From NCBI GenBank assembly GCA_034509425.1, contig JAVTVJ010000542.1, forward strand, positions 744,001-808,000: a DNA stretch of 64,000 nucleotides. The letters run 5' to 3'. A program made the position numbers and the translations under genes. The notes beneath the pieces are model-generated. The model worked only from the letters and a program-made list of their open reading frames with translations. It was not told the DNA's origin and ran no database searches. The stretch's first letter is position 1. Each line of letters starts with the position of its first letter. Shown piece after piece: positions 46,101 through 56,700 of the stretch. Origin of the DNA: Eopsaltria australis (taxonomy: Eukaryota > Chordata > Aves > Passeriformes > Petroicidae).

Positions 46101-48850
46101 AACGATAAAATGTATTTATTTCTGTTCAGGTTGTGTTTGGAACTGGCTAATCTCTCCCTCTGATGGATTATTTATTAAACTGCTGCTTTCCTGTTGTGTC
46201 CAAGGTCTCTATCCTTGTTCCTCTCCCTCACTGGTGGTACCAGGCAGCTTCTGCCCAGATTTGAAATTCCCCTTGAGAATTATGTGAGGTTGTGGGACAG
46301 GTTTGGGAGAGCTGGGTTGGGGCTGCCAGTCCCTGCCCCAGCCCAGGATGGACAGCAGGTCCCTGGCTCCTGCCTGTCCCACTGGAGCCTCCTCCTGGAC
46401 TGGTTTTTAGCAGCCCTGACTCTATTGTCTTCATCTTCAGCCAGGCCTAATTTAGATCTTATCTGACTCATTCAAACACTCTTTGTGACGGCTGAGGATA
46501 GTCATGAGTAATATAATCCCCAAAAATATAAACACATCCAGAGCAGCTCTGGGATGGGAACTGGTGCTTGATGGATGGTATCCTGGAAATGTGAGCCATT
46601 ACACAGCCTGTTGCTTCTGGATGTATTTCCTCTGGACTGGAGATGGCTTTTGTTTTATTGTTTCCATCTTTAATTGGGAGAAAACCCACAACTTGTCTCA
46701 TGTGACATCACTGGAGAACAAAGGGCAGGTGTTGCAGTGCGGGATGTTGTTGACCACCCTTCCCCCTGGTGCAGTGATTCCTGGGGCAGTGGCACAGCCT
46801 TGTCCCTTCTGGTGTTGATGGTGACAGCCTGGGGCAGGACCCCAACCCGAGGGGCTCTGGGGGTATCCTGTGCTGGAGCCAGCACTGTCCCTTGGTGCTT
46901 TGTGTCTCCACACTGAACTGTTTTGTTTCCTGAGCAACATCTCTGGACAAAGTGCTGCCCGGCACGAGTCCCCGCGCCGGCCCTGTGGGAGGAAGCACAA
47001 TCGGCTTCAGGAAAGGTGTTCAGGCCTCTGAGTCTGGAAAACCATCATTCCCTTCGTTCCTTCAAAGGCTTCCTGTGCGGTGGAAAACAGTCCTGGTGCG
47101 TAAGCTTGCTCCTTCCACCCTGAGCACGCAGCCTGGTGATGTGCCTGTGCTGTGCCTTGAGCTCCTGTGCTCCTCTGGGGTGGGGGGAAGATCTGAATCC
47201 ACGGAGGAGAGGTCCCAAGCAGGTGGTTGAATAGGGGTTGTGGTGGGTGCACTGCTCAAGGGCTCCCTGGGGGCTCTGCCACATGACTCTGAGCTGGACC
47301 TGCCCCTGGCTCTGTGGCTGAGCCATGGGAACTGGCCCTTGTGCAGCTGGAGGATTATCAGGTTTCCATGACTTCAGTTTCCTCTGTGTTGCCCCCTCTG
47401 AGGGAGACCAGGGCAGCTCTGGACACTTCCAAGCCCGTAAACAGAGGAAGTGCAGCACAAGGTGCTGGGCTTTCTGGTAACCACAAATTTCTTGAGGTCC
47501 AGGAATGTCTGGGGAAACTTCTTTATAAGATAAGGTGGTTCCGTAAATGCTTCTCTCTCATTCAGACACCGATTCAGGGGTTTTCTCATCACACTGGTGC
47601 CACAATCAGGGTTATGGGAGAGGGAGGTGAAACCCTGGCACCACATGTGTCCTCAAGGTTCCCAGACTCATTTCTGGGAAGAGCCTGGCAGTGTGGGAGC
47701 AGCCCTGGCCATGGCTTGTCCCAGGATTGGGCAGGGGGGCTCTGGCGGCTGCTGGAAAATCCGGGAAGTGGCTCTGTTAACACAGGATGGAAGGAACAAA
47801 AACCCCAGCACCATTAATCACCTGCTTCGGCTGAGTGTGCACATTTGGTGGGGAGTGTTTACAGAGCACTTCCCTTCCCAGGCTCAGAGGCCTCCTGGAC
47901 CCCCAGAGAATTAATGGCATGACCTCCTTAAAGGATGCATGGCATGCTCAGTGCACAGAGCTGCCTCTCGGAAGAGTTCCCAGATGGGAAATGTCCAAGT
48001 CCTGTGATGACACAGGGTGCAGAGATGGGCACATCCCTCCCTCAGCTCTTTGGGATCTTCCCTGGTCTTGGCTGCAGTCTGGCAGGATGGGATGGGGCAG
48101 AACTGGACTCATCTCTTCATGGGGAGCTGGGCAGGAACGAGGGAGTGATGACCCAGTGTGAGACCCAGGACAGACGCTGAGGGCCTTGGGGTTGGATAAT
48201 GCCAGGTGTTCAACACCTTCTATGTGGTAACACTTTCTCCATCTGTACCACAAGACCAACCCTCACAGGAACAGCTGCTTCCATCCCTGAAAACACCCTG
48301 CTCTAGGAATAAATGCACCCATCAACAGGGCCGACAACAAGCCTTGGCTCTGCTTTTGGGGCAGGGTCTGACAGGGCCCTTCCCATGGCTTTGTGTGCCC
48401 AGGAGCTGTGGGGTCATGGTTTGCCAGGGGCTCTGGGGGAATGATGGAGCCCACAAAAACCAGAGCTAGAGCTGGATCTGAGCCGCAGCCAGGGGTGCAG
48501 GTGCCTGTGCAGGGCTCCTCGGTGGGGTGATGGGGGCTCCTGCAGCCACATGGGGACCCTTTGGGACAGAGGCTTTCCCGGGTTTGGGGGAGCTGCCGGC
48601 TTGGCCGTCAGCTGGGTGTTGTGCAAGAGCCAAACCTGGAAATAAATCAGAAACCTCCCTCTGGAAATACCCCTTGGGCTGGAAGCTGTGGAGGTCCTGG
48701 GGGCCGGTGCTCATGGGGGCGGTTCCTACAGGGCTTAAGAAGGGCTGAGGTTGGAGCCGGCGGCCAGAAGGAGACAGCCCCGGCCAGAGGCACCCGCTCC
48801 CTGTAGCGGGGGAAGGAAGAAAAGAAAGAAGGGAAAACCAGCCCTGCTAC
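43151..48850. other. Intergenic between the MFSD14-like gene and MADCAM1, no gene supported
   Basis: Unique sequence of mixed composition, AT-richer at 43320-43560, 44630-44880 and 45600-46180. No splice-bounded family motif was recognised. ODF3L2, which lies between SHC2 and MADCAM1 in human, was looked for through its proline-glycine repeat pattern and not seen. Confidence 0.45.
48663..48673. promoter_or_regulatory. MADCAM1: kappaB-like site upstream of MADCAM1
   Basis: GGAAATACCCC (complement GGGGTATTTCC) differs at one position from a RelA-type NF-kappaB site and lies about 190 bases before the MADCAM1 ATG. Mouse Madcam1 is induced by TNF through promoter NF-kappaB sites. The match is imperfect, so this is only a candidate. 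Confidence 0.25.
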
Positions 48851-48860
48851 TGCCCTGTGG

Positions 48861-50875
48861 ATGATGGAACCGGCTCCCGTCCTTCTTCTCCTCGGCTCGC
48901 TGTGGGGCTGCAGCGGTGAGTCAAGAGCCACCCTAATCCCCCGACCCACTGGCCAGCGCAGCTCGGCTGCTCTCTTTGCTTCGCCCATGGCCCCGGGGCG
49001 TCCCTATCACTGAGCCGTGACAGCCACCGTGTCCCCCCGTCGCTGCTGTAGCTCCCTGTCCCTGAGCTGCGGGGTGCTGGTGACTGTCCCCTCCCCTGAC
49101 CCTGCACTTTCCTCCTGCCCAGGGCGCCCCGCCGACAGGCTGGCGGTGACACCGCGGGAGCCGCTGGTGCCGTTTCGGGGCTCGACAGAGCTGAACTGTT
49201 CCTTGGCCTGTGCGGGGGGCAAGGTGGAGTGGAGGGGGCTGGACACCGCCCTGGGGACCATCTCCTCCTTCCCCACCCACAGCATCCTGCACATCAGGCA
49301 AGCCACTGTGGCCACGGAGGGCATGAAGATCTGCCAGGGCAGCTGCCACGGGCAGCACTACCAGAAAACTGTCATACTCAAGGTCTATGGTAAGTGCTTC
49401 CCAGTCCGTCCCTCATCACCTCCCAGCACAGTCCTGGATCCCCGAGGCAGCCCTGTCCCTCCTGAGCTTTGCTCTGCTGCTGAAAATCACCCTTGACGCT
49501 GCCTCTTCTCTCCAGCCCTGCCAGACACGCTGAGGTTGGAGGCAGCTCCCCACGTCCTTCACCCAGGACACCCTGCCAAACTGAGCTGCTCGGCCATGCA
49601 CCTGTACCCCATCACTGGGGTGGCCCTCACCTGGTACCGGGGGCACCAGGTGGTGGAGAACACAGACTTTGATTTCGAGGAGACCGATGAGGAGCTGTAT
49701 AACATCGTTTCCACCCTGTCCGTGAGTGGGACAGAGGTGACAGAAGGGGTGGAGTTCAAGTGTGAGGTGACACTGCAAGTCGGGCAGGAGAACTTCACCC
49801 GGGTGGCATCTCTGGTGGCAAATGCCAAGAGTGAGTACCAGGAGGGGCTGGGGACCCCAACCTGTGTGTACCCCATCCTCTGGAGCCAACCCCCACTGCC
49901 CTGTGCTCTGCTAAGCAGGGGCAGCCCCTGCTTCTGCACCACTCCTGAACCTCCCACCCCCATCCTGTACCCTCCTGGTGATGCCCTTTTGTTCCTGCTC
50001 GCTGTGCTCAGGGGCTGGAGGGGGTTGGGGCTGCAGCGAGGTCACCTGTGACCAAGGCCGCTGTGTGTTCACAGCTGTGACAGAGCAGCTGGCAGCTCTG
50101 GTCACCTCCACAGGGAGCCCCAGCACAGCCAAGCCCGTGGCCACCACCACAGCGCTTCCCCCGGGGCCGAGTGTCCCTACATGTGATCCCACCACAGCAC
50201 GGGAGCCCAGCGCTGGGACCACCCTGGATGTGGCTGCTGTCACCAACCCTCCCTCCACAGAGCCCGCTGTGCCCCAGGACCTCATCGCAGGCAGCCCCCT
50301 GCCACGTGTGGCCACCACCACGACGGGGACAGTGCCACCTAAGGGGACAGTGCCACCTGAGGGGACAGTGCCTGCCTGCAGCCTGCAGATCTGGTCGCTG
50401 CCTCCCACCGGGACGCGGGGCAGGGCCCTGCGCATCGAGTGCCGGGCGCGGTGCTCCGGGAATGCCACGGTGGGCTGGCTCCGGACCCCCGCAGCCCTCT
50501 CGCAGTACCGGGAGGAGTCTGCGGGCAGCAGCTCCGCGCTGCGGCTGGACCGCGCCGAGCCCTGGCACCAGGGCCACTACCAGTGCTTCCTGCTCGGCCA
50601 CCGCGCCCAGATGGTCAGCCTGGAGGTGATGGTTGTAGACGGTGAGTGGTGGCCCGCGGATCCCTGCCCTGCTCTGCCCGTCCTGTGGGTGTCACGGTTG
50701 GTGCTGGGGGGATTCGCTCTCCCCCCGGGATTTGCTGCAATAAAGGCTCCTTGCGCCTGCAGGTTCCTCCAGCTCGAGCCCTGCCATCGCTATGGGGACA
50801 GCGGGGTCGCTCCTGGGGCTCATCGTGACCGGGGCCGTGTCTCGACGCCTGTGGAAACGGTTCAGATCTCGCTAG
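48861..50875 (+). CDS. MADCAM1: MADCAM1, mucosal vascular addressin cell adhesion molecule 1
   Basis: Endothelial ligand of integrin alpha4-beta7 that directs lymphocytes to gut tissue. Five exons (48861-48915, 49123-49389, 49516-49830, 50075-50641, 50763-50875) join in phase to 438 residues. A signal peptide (MMEPAPVLLLLGSLWGC) leads into Ig domain 1, with the paired cysteines LNCSLAC and ICQGSC and the integrin-binding loop WRGLDTALG (LDT = residues 58-60, bases 49239-49247). Ig domain 2 starts ALPDTLRLE and keeps the acidic loop DFDFEETDEE. Exon 4 encodes a Thr/Pro/Ser-rich mucin-like stalk and then a third Ig domain (RALRIECRARCSG to HQGHYQCFLLG). The last exon has a short membrane segment and the basic tail SRRLWKRFRSR. 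Identity rests on domain order, the LDT motif and the position next to TPGS1. Confidence 0.92.
50323..50376 (+). repeat. MADCAM1: 18-bp coding tandem repeat in the MADCAM1 stalk
   Basis: Three units of GGGGACAGTGCCACCT plus two leading bases encode (T/K/E)GTVPP. Such units expand and contract readily, and mammalian MADCAM1 stalks also vary in repeat number. Confidence 0.85.
50739..50744 (+). terminator. MADCAM1: Intronic AATAAA before the MADCAM1 membrane exon
   Basis: AATAAA lies in the last intron (50642-50762), about 100 bases past the exon 4 donor and 20 bases before the membrane exon. Use of this signal would end the mRNA before the transmembrane segment. Whether it is used cannot be told from sequence. 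Confidence 0.35.
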
Positions 50876-51256
50876 CAGCTGTCGTAGGAGTGGGAGCAGC
50901 CGGCTGATGGCCGCAGCCCTGCAGCCGTGTCCCTGCTGTCCCCCCGCTCTGGCGCTGGCCTCGCCCGGCCCCTGGCCGGCAAAGAGGGGGAGCAGGAGCG
51001 GGGGCAGCGGCCTGCAGAAAGCAAAGGCTGGGAGGGCAATGAGCAGAGCCGAAACAGGGACGGGGCCAGGGACTCATCTGGGACTGGATCCCCGCGGGCT
51101 GGCACCGAACACCGGGCTGGCTCCGGCGCTTGGGGCTCCCGGCACCGGCGGACGGGCGGGAGCACGGAGGCCGCTCGTCCGTCATAACAGAAGGCCCGAG
51201 GCAGCGCCGGGGGGAGCGTGGGCTCGGCGGGCGGCTGGCACCGGTGCTGCAATAAA
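50876..51256 (+). other. MADCAM1: MADCAM1 3' UTR with poly(A) signal
   Basis: Noncoding GC-rich sequence after the TAG at 50873-50875, ending with AATAAA at 51251-51256. The next gene's start codon is only about 320 bases further on. Confidence 0.7.
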
Positions 51257-51389
51257 GAGCTGTTTCTGTTCGAGCCCTGAGCGAGTGTCCTTCGGGCCTG
51301 GGCGGCCCCGGTGCCGCGGCCCCTCACCGGCCCCGGGACACCGGCGGCGTCCGCCCGGTTGCCAAGGGCGGGGCACCTGCCCGCAGTAA

Positions 51390-51585
51390 ACATGGCGGCG
51401 GCGGCGCCCGCCGCGTTACCGCTGACAGCGCAGCTCCTTTGCCCACACTCAAGATGGCGCCCGCGGCCTCGCCCAATGGCGGCGTTCCCTCGTTGCCTTC
51501 CTGCGCAGCGATTGGCTGCCAGCGTGCAAGATGGCGGCACGGAAACTTCCGGCCCGGGCGGAAGTGCGTTCCAAGATGGCGGCGT
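51390..51585 (+). promoter_or_regulatory. TPGS1: TPGS1 promoter with four ATGGCG (YY1-like) motifs, ETS and CCAAT sites
   Basis: ATGGCG occurs at 51392, 51454, 51531 and 51576, three times as AAGATGGCG, the YY1 consensus usual just downstream of start sites. ETS-like CTTCCGG and CGGAAGTG lie at about 51546-51567 and an inverted CCAAT (ATTGG) at 51511-51515. The last ATGGCG is the TPGS1 start codon itself. Confidence 0.6.
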
Positions 51586-52507
51586 ACGAGAAGCGGCGAG
51601 CGGCCGCCGCCCCGGTGCCGGCGGGGGGCAGCGGGCTGGCGGAGCCGGGGCGGGCAGCGCCGGGGGGCGGCGGGCTGGCGGAGGGCAGCGCGGCGGAGTT
51701 CCTGTTGCGAGCCGGCGTCACGGCCATGGTGCGGGAGGCGCTGCTCAAGGTGCTGGAGGCGCGGCCCGCCGAGCCCGTGTCCTTCCTGGCCGAGTACTTC
51801 GAGCGGTTGGTGCCGGCGGAGGCGGCGGCGGAGCCCCCGGGGCCGCCGCAGCGCCTGGCCCGGGCGCTGTGGTACGTGTGTCTGGCTCATCACTCGCACA
51901 GGTGCGGCGGGCGGCGGCGGGGGGCGGCGGGGACGGGGGGCGAGGCCGCCTGTCTGTGTCTGTGCCCTGTCGCGACAGGACGGCCTTCGACAGCAACGCC
52001 GGCGCGGCCTACGAGGTGCTGGGGTGCGGCGGGCGGCGGCGGGCGGCGGGCGTGGACGGGCGGCTCTACAGCGAGCTGCTGCGGCGCATCTGCCAGCGCG
52101 GGGCGGCCCCGGCCGAGGCGGCGGCCGAGCTGCTGCGCCGCGTCCGCTGCCGCGACCACGAGGCCGTCCCGTTCGACGTGTTCCGCTACGGCGTCCTCAC
52201 CTGCTGCGTGCTGCTGGAGTTCGCGGCCAAGGCCGACGCGCTGTTCGCCGTGCTGGGCGCCGGGGACTCGGCGGACTCGCGGCTGTGCCAGGCCGTGCTG
52301 CGGGCCCTGGAGGACGCGCTGGGCGCCGGGCACGGCTCGCGGCCCGGCCGCTACCTGGAGGCCGGCTCCAGGCTGGGCCCCGACAGGCTGGCGTTGGCCA
52401 TGGACCAGGCGCTGCAGGAGAGGAAGCTCGGCTCGTCCATGAGCAGGGAGGAGTTCCTGAGGAAAGCCACCGCCCTGTTCATAGCGAAGGTGAAGCCCGT
52501 GGAGTGA
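51576..52507 (+). CDS. TPGS1: TPGS1, tubulin polyglutamylase complex subunit 1
   Basis: Non-catalytic subunit of the TTLL1 polyglutamylase complex, which adds glutamate chains to tubulin in cilia, sperm tails and neurons. Two exons, 51576-51901 and 51979-52507, are split by a 77-base GT-AG intron and encode 284 residues (human about 290). Family blocks are MAAYEKRR at the start, FLLRAGVTAMVREALLKVLE, PVSFLAEYFERL, RALWYVCLAHHSHR at the exon junction, LYSELLRRICQRG, VRCRDHEAVPFDVFRYG, YLEAGSRLGPDRLALAMD, and the C-terminus FLRKATALFIAKVKPVE. The start matches the human N-terminus; an in-frame ATG 45 bases upstream (51531) could add 15 residues. GC content is extreme, so other frames are open too. 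Confidence 0.95.
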
Positions 52508-53035
52508 TGCCGGCTGGGAGCAGCGCTGGCTGCGGCCGCTGCCGGCCCCGCGGGGCTCCTCCCCAAGCTGGATGGTGAGCACGGGGCATTGGCTGGGCGC
52601 TGGCTGGAGAGCCCGGGTCTGCCCAACAAGAGATTCCCAGTTTCCAAACTCCTTGCCTGTTCTGATGGTGCCCAGCAGCTCCGTGTCCCTGCGTGCAGCG
52701 TTTCCCAGGCGTGGCTCCTGTGGCCCAGCTGCGCTGGGAGATCCCTTTTAGGTGTTACCCAGGACTGAGGTGGAGGCTGTGACCCGCGGAGCTGCTTTGG
52801 GCAGTGAAATGACCCAGGAGGAACAAAGTGTGGGGCTGGGCTGTGGCTGCACTGGGGCAGCTGGGGAGGGTCGAGGTGGTTTGGGATGTGGAGTGCAGGC
52901 TCTGGATGAGACCCATCCCTTTCCCCCGGGACCAGCTGCGTGTTGGGACGGGGGTTATTTATTTAAACTTGTCTGATCATTATTTATACTGTTCAACTCT
53001 TGGTTTGCTGTAAGACATTAAAGCTTTTTATTATT
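52508..53035 (+). other. TPGS1: TPGS1 3' UTR with poly(A) signal
   Basis: Noncoding sequence ending in an AU-rich segment (TTATTTATTTAAAC near 52955 and ATTATTTATAC near 52979). ATTAAA at 53017-53022 is the likely poly(A) signal. The ATTTA elements could affect mRNA stability. Confidence 0.6.
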
Positions 53036-53539
53036 TTTTAGTGGCCAGTTTCTTACCTCCTGGCAGCACGGAGTGCCAGGATGAGCCGCGGCAGTGCCCA
53101 GAACCCTCAGGCAATCTCCGTGCTCGGGGGTTAGCGTTGGCAGCAGGTGCAGCACTGTGGAGGAGCCGGTGGGAGGATCCCCGCGGGCTCGGGATGTTGT
53201 GCTGGGCGGATGTTCTGCTCCCTGCGGGCAGGACGTGGTGCTGGTCTGGGCGAGGCTGCGGGTGGCGGCTCCTGACGCAGGCACAGCTGACGGGATGTGA
53301 CACAACGCGGGCTGCGAGCCGGGGATGCCGGAGGCACCGTTCCGCCGCGGCCGCGCCGGGAGCAGCCCTGGCAGCGCTGTGAATTGTCACACAGCCGTGG
53401 CACCTGCAGGCTGCCCCGGAGCTGCCGTTCGGCCGGGATTCTGCGTGCCGGGGAGCCCCGGGGCGGGCGCCGAGCGCTGCATTCGCTCGGTGGGACGGGA
53501 GCGCTGCGAGCACCGGCGGAGCCGCCCCGCCCACCGCCT

Positions 53540-53709
53540 GCCCCGCCCCGCGCTCTGATTGGCCAGCGGCGCCAGCGGGGGCGGTGCCCGAGGTGGCCAC
53601 GCCCCTCACGGGACTACAGCCCCCGGCGTGCCCCGCGCGGCCCCGGTCCCGCCGCCCCCCCCGCGCCCCGGAGCGGCCGCTGCGCCCCCCGGAGCCCCGG
53701 CAGCCCGGC
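53540..53709 (+). promoter_or_regulatory. CDC34: CDC34 CpG promoter with CCAAT and ZNF143/THAP11-like element
   Basis: An inverted CCAAT (ATTGG) lies at 53558-53562. GGGACTACAGCCCCCGGCGT begins at 53610 and resembles the ACTACA-type element bound by ZNF143 and THAP11 at many housekeeping promoters, with a C-rich variant in its second half. It is about 80 bases before the ATG, in dense CpG sequence. Confidence 0.5.
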
Positions 53710-56700
53710 ATGGCGCGGCCCCCCGTGCCCAGCTCGCAGAAAGCGCTGCTGCTGGAGCTGAAGGGGCTGCAGGAGGAGCCCGTGGAGGGGTTCCGGGTCA
53801 GGCTGGTGGACGAAGGGGACCTGTACACCTGGGACGTGGCGATCTTCGGTCCCCCGGACACCCACTACGAGGGCGGCTACTTCAAGGTGAGCGGCGGGAG
53901 CGGCGGGGGAGCCTCGGGGAGCGGGGGTAGATGGGGCCGGGGGGGGCGAAGGCAGAGCCGGCCGTGTCGGGGGATGTGCTGGGTGCTCTGGGAAGGAGTT
54001 TCGGAAGGGGTTGAGACCCTGTAAGGAGGCGGAGGGCCAGGGAGGGTGTCCCGGGTGGGTGTGGGGGTCGTGACAGAGCTGTCCCAGGCTTGGGGGGTGT
54101 TGATGGCCAGGGAGAGCTGGGTCTCACTGGACACTTGGGGTCCGTGGGGCTTCGGGGTGGTGCTGGGAGGAGGACGGGAGCTGGTGCGCAGGTGGCTGCT
54201 GCCAAACTACCGAGGGTCCCCTTCGTTGTGAGGGGCGTTCGGCCCCCTTGGGGGCTCTGCCTCAAGCACCCCCCTGCCCCCTCCCCCGGTCTGTGCATGC
54301 AGGAAAGCGGGCTCCAGGTCGCTGCTGTTCCCTCTCCTGGGGGGGATCCGGGGCATCGCCACCAGACCGGAGGGAAGAGAAAAAGGTCCCTCGAGTGCAG
54401 CCACAGACAGCCCAGGGTGGGAGCAGGGAGCTCGGTGGGGAGTGAGCGTTGTGGCTTGGTTTGGGGTCTGAGGTTGAAGAAGGTGTTTGGCGGCCTGACC
54501 GCACAGTCCCCCCTCGGCAGGATGTGTGTGTGCTCTTCCCAGGTGTTGTGCAACCTGGGGTAGCTGTTTTCTTCCTCTTTCCCATCCTCCCTCCTCCACG
54601 GAGCTCTTGTGTTTTCATCCTGTTGCTGTCAGGGTGGGGATGCACAGGGTGAGTCACCCAGGGTTAGCTGTGTTTGTTTTCCCGGGCTGGCAGAGCTGAT
54701 GCTCCAGAGCCAGGCTTTATCTCTTCACTGAAGTGGGGTTTTTTTTTCCCCCCATAGCATCTTGGCATGAGACCCTCTGAACTCTCACCCTTTCAGCCAC
54801 TCGTGCTCCTGTTGTGTGCTCAAGAGCTTCCAAACTCGGCACTGAGGGTGTTGGTGAGGCTGTCCATTAGAGGAGAGTGGAAGGGCCGAGTCTTCTCCGG
54901 CCTGTGGGGACACCAACCTGTTTGTACACAGCAGGGTGGGGTTGGTGCTGTCCACGCCCCCTTTGGCATCGCTTTGCCTCGGCCGGTTTTGTTCCGATCC
55001 CCTCTGCCACAACAAAGGGGATTATTCTGCGATGTTCAGCTGTTTGGCCGGAGCCCAGCATGGGGCCGAGTGTCACTGCCCTGCACTTCACACTCAACAC
55101 GGCCCCCACTGCACTTCTCCCTCTTCCCATCCGTCCTGTGCCACGGATCCAGTGTCTGGATTCTCTTGTACGTGAACTGAGGGAGCTGGAAACGTTCAGG
55201 GTGTTGTTGTGTTGAGTCTTGATCGGGAAGTTTGCTCCCAGGGCCTGGAAATAACTGAAAGCTGAATCAGTCACTGGGAAGTTGTGCATCCACACAGGGA
55301 GAAGCTGCCCCCGTCCTTCTGGATTCCTGGTGCCGGTGGGTCGGGGCAGCAGCTCTGGGGTCTGTGGGATGTTGCTGTCGGTCCCTGTGCCCCCTCAGGC
55401 TTCACTCAGAGGTGGACAGTGAGCCCCTCTTTGCCGGATCTCAGCCCCTTGGGATTGGCGGCCGTGGGAGGAGCCGGCGGTGGCTGAGTGTCCCTGCTGG
55501 AGCCCTGGGCTGCAGCCTGAGCTTCATGTGATTTTATTTTTAGCCCCCAAGCTGCGCGCTGCGGCCAGTTTGGTCTGGGTCTCTTCTCAGCAGTGACAGG
55601 CTATTTTTAGATTGAGTGTGTTCATTGGAACACCAAACACCTGATGCTTCCTTCCCGTGAGCTCTGAAGGGTAAACAGCCTTTCCTCCAGTGGCACAGCC
55701 CTGGCCTGTCCCTGACAGCAGCTCTGGGGGGTGACCCAGACTCTCTGCCTGGCTGTGTGTGCTGCTGTGAGGTTTGTGCTGGGTTGGCACCATGAGCTCC
55801 CACTGGTTTCTCTGCACTGGAGAGCACTGGGTTAGCACCAGGAGGGTATGGGCAGGATGGGGGGCAAGGAGCTGCCGCTGGTCACAGCCCCTTTGCTCAC
55901 CCCACTCTGTGTGGTGAGAGGGCACCCCTGGGGCCTGCTGTCCGTCCTGCCTGTAGGGCCAGTGTCCATCCTGCCCCTGGGGCCTGGTGTCCGTCCTGCC
56001 CCTGGGGCCTGGTGTCCGTCCTGCCCCTGGGGCCTGGTGTCCGTCCTGCCCCTGGGGCCTGGTGTCCGTCCTGCCCCTGGGGCCTGGTGTCCATCCTGCC
56101 CCTGGGGCCTGGTGTCCATCCTGCCCCTGGGGCCAGTGTCCATCCTGCCCCTGGGGCCAGTGTCCGTCCTGCCCCTGGGGCCTGGTGTCCGTCCTGCCCC
56201 TGGGGCCTGCCGTGCCCCTGGGGCCTGCTGTCCGTCCTGCCTGTAGGGCCAGTGTCCATCCTGCCCCTGGGGCCTGGTGTCCGTCCTGCCCCTGGGGCCT
56301 GGTGTCCGTCCTGCCCCTGGGGCCTGGTGTCCGTCCTGCCCCTGGGGCCTGGTGTCCGTCCTGCCCCTGGGGCCTGGTGTCCATCCTGCCCGTAGGGCCT
56401 GCTGTCCATCCTGCCCCTGGGGCTGCTGTCCATCCTGCCCCTGGGGCTGCTGTCCATCCTGCCCCTGGTGCCTGGTGTCCATCCTGCCTGTAGGGCCGAT
56501 GTCCTGGCCACAGAGCTGGCTGGTGCAGAGGCTCTGTCCCAGCAGGGGCCCAGCTGGGCTTGGCAGAGGTTCCTTTTCCCCGGAGCTGTCAGAAGCTCTG
56601 TGGTTTCTGTCCCTTCCTTCTCACAAGCTGGTGTTCATGTCTCCTTACTGTTCCCTTGCAGGCTCGTCTCCGCTTTCCCATCGACTACCCCTACTCTCCT

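Noticed and set aside
55587..56511. Frames of over 200 codons with RTDTRPQGQDGH-type repeats
   Set aside because: Products of the 25-bp intronic minisatellite in CDC34 intron 1; no independent support.
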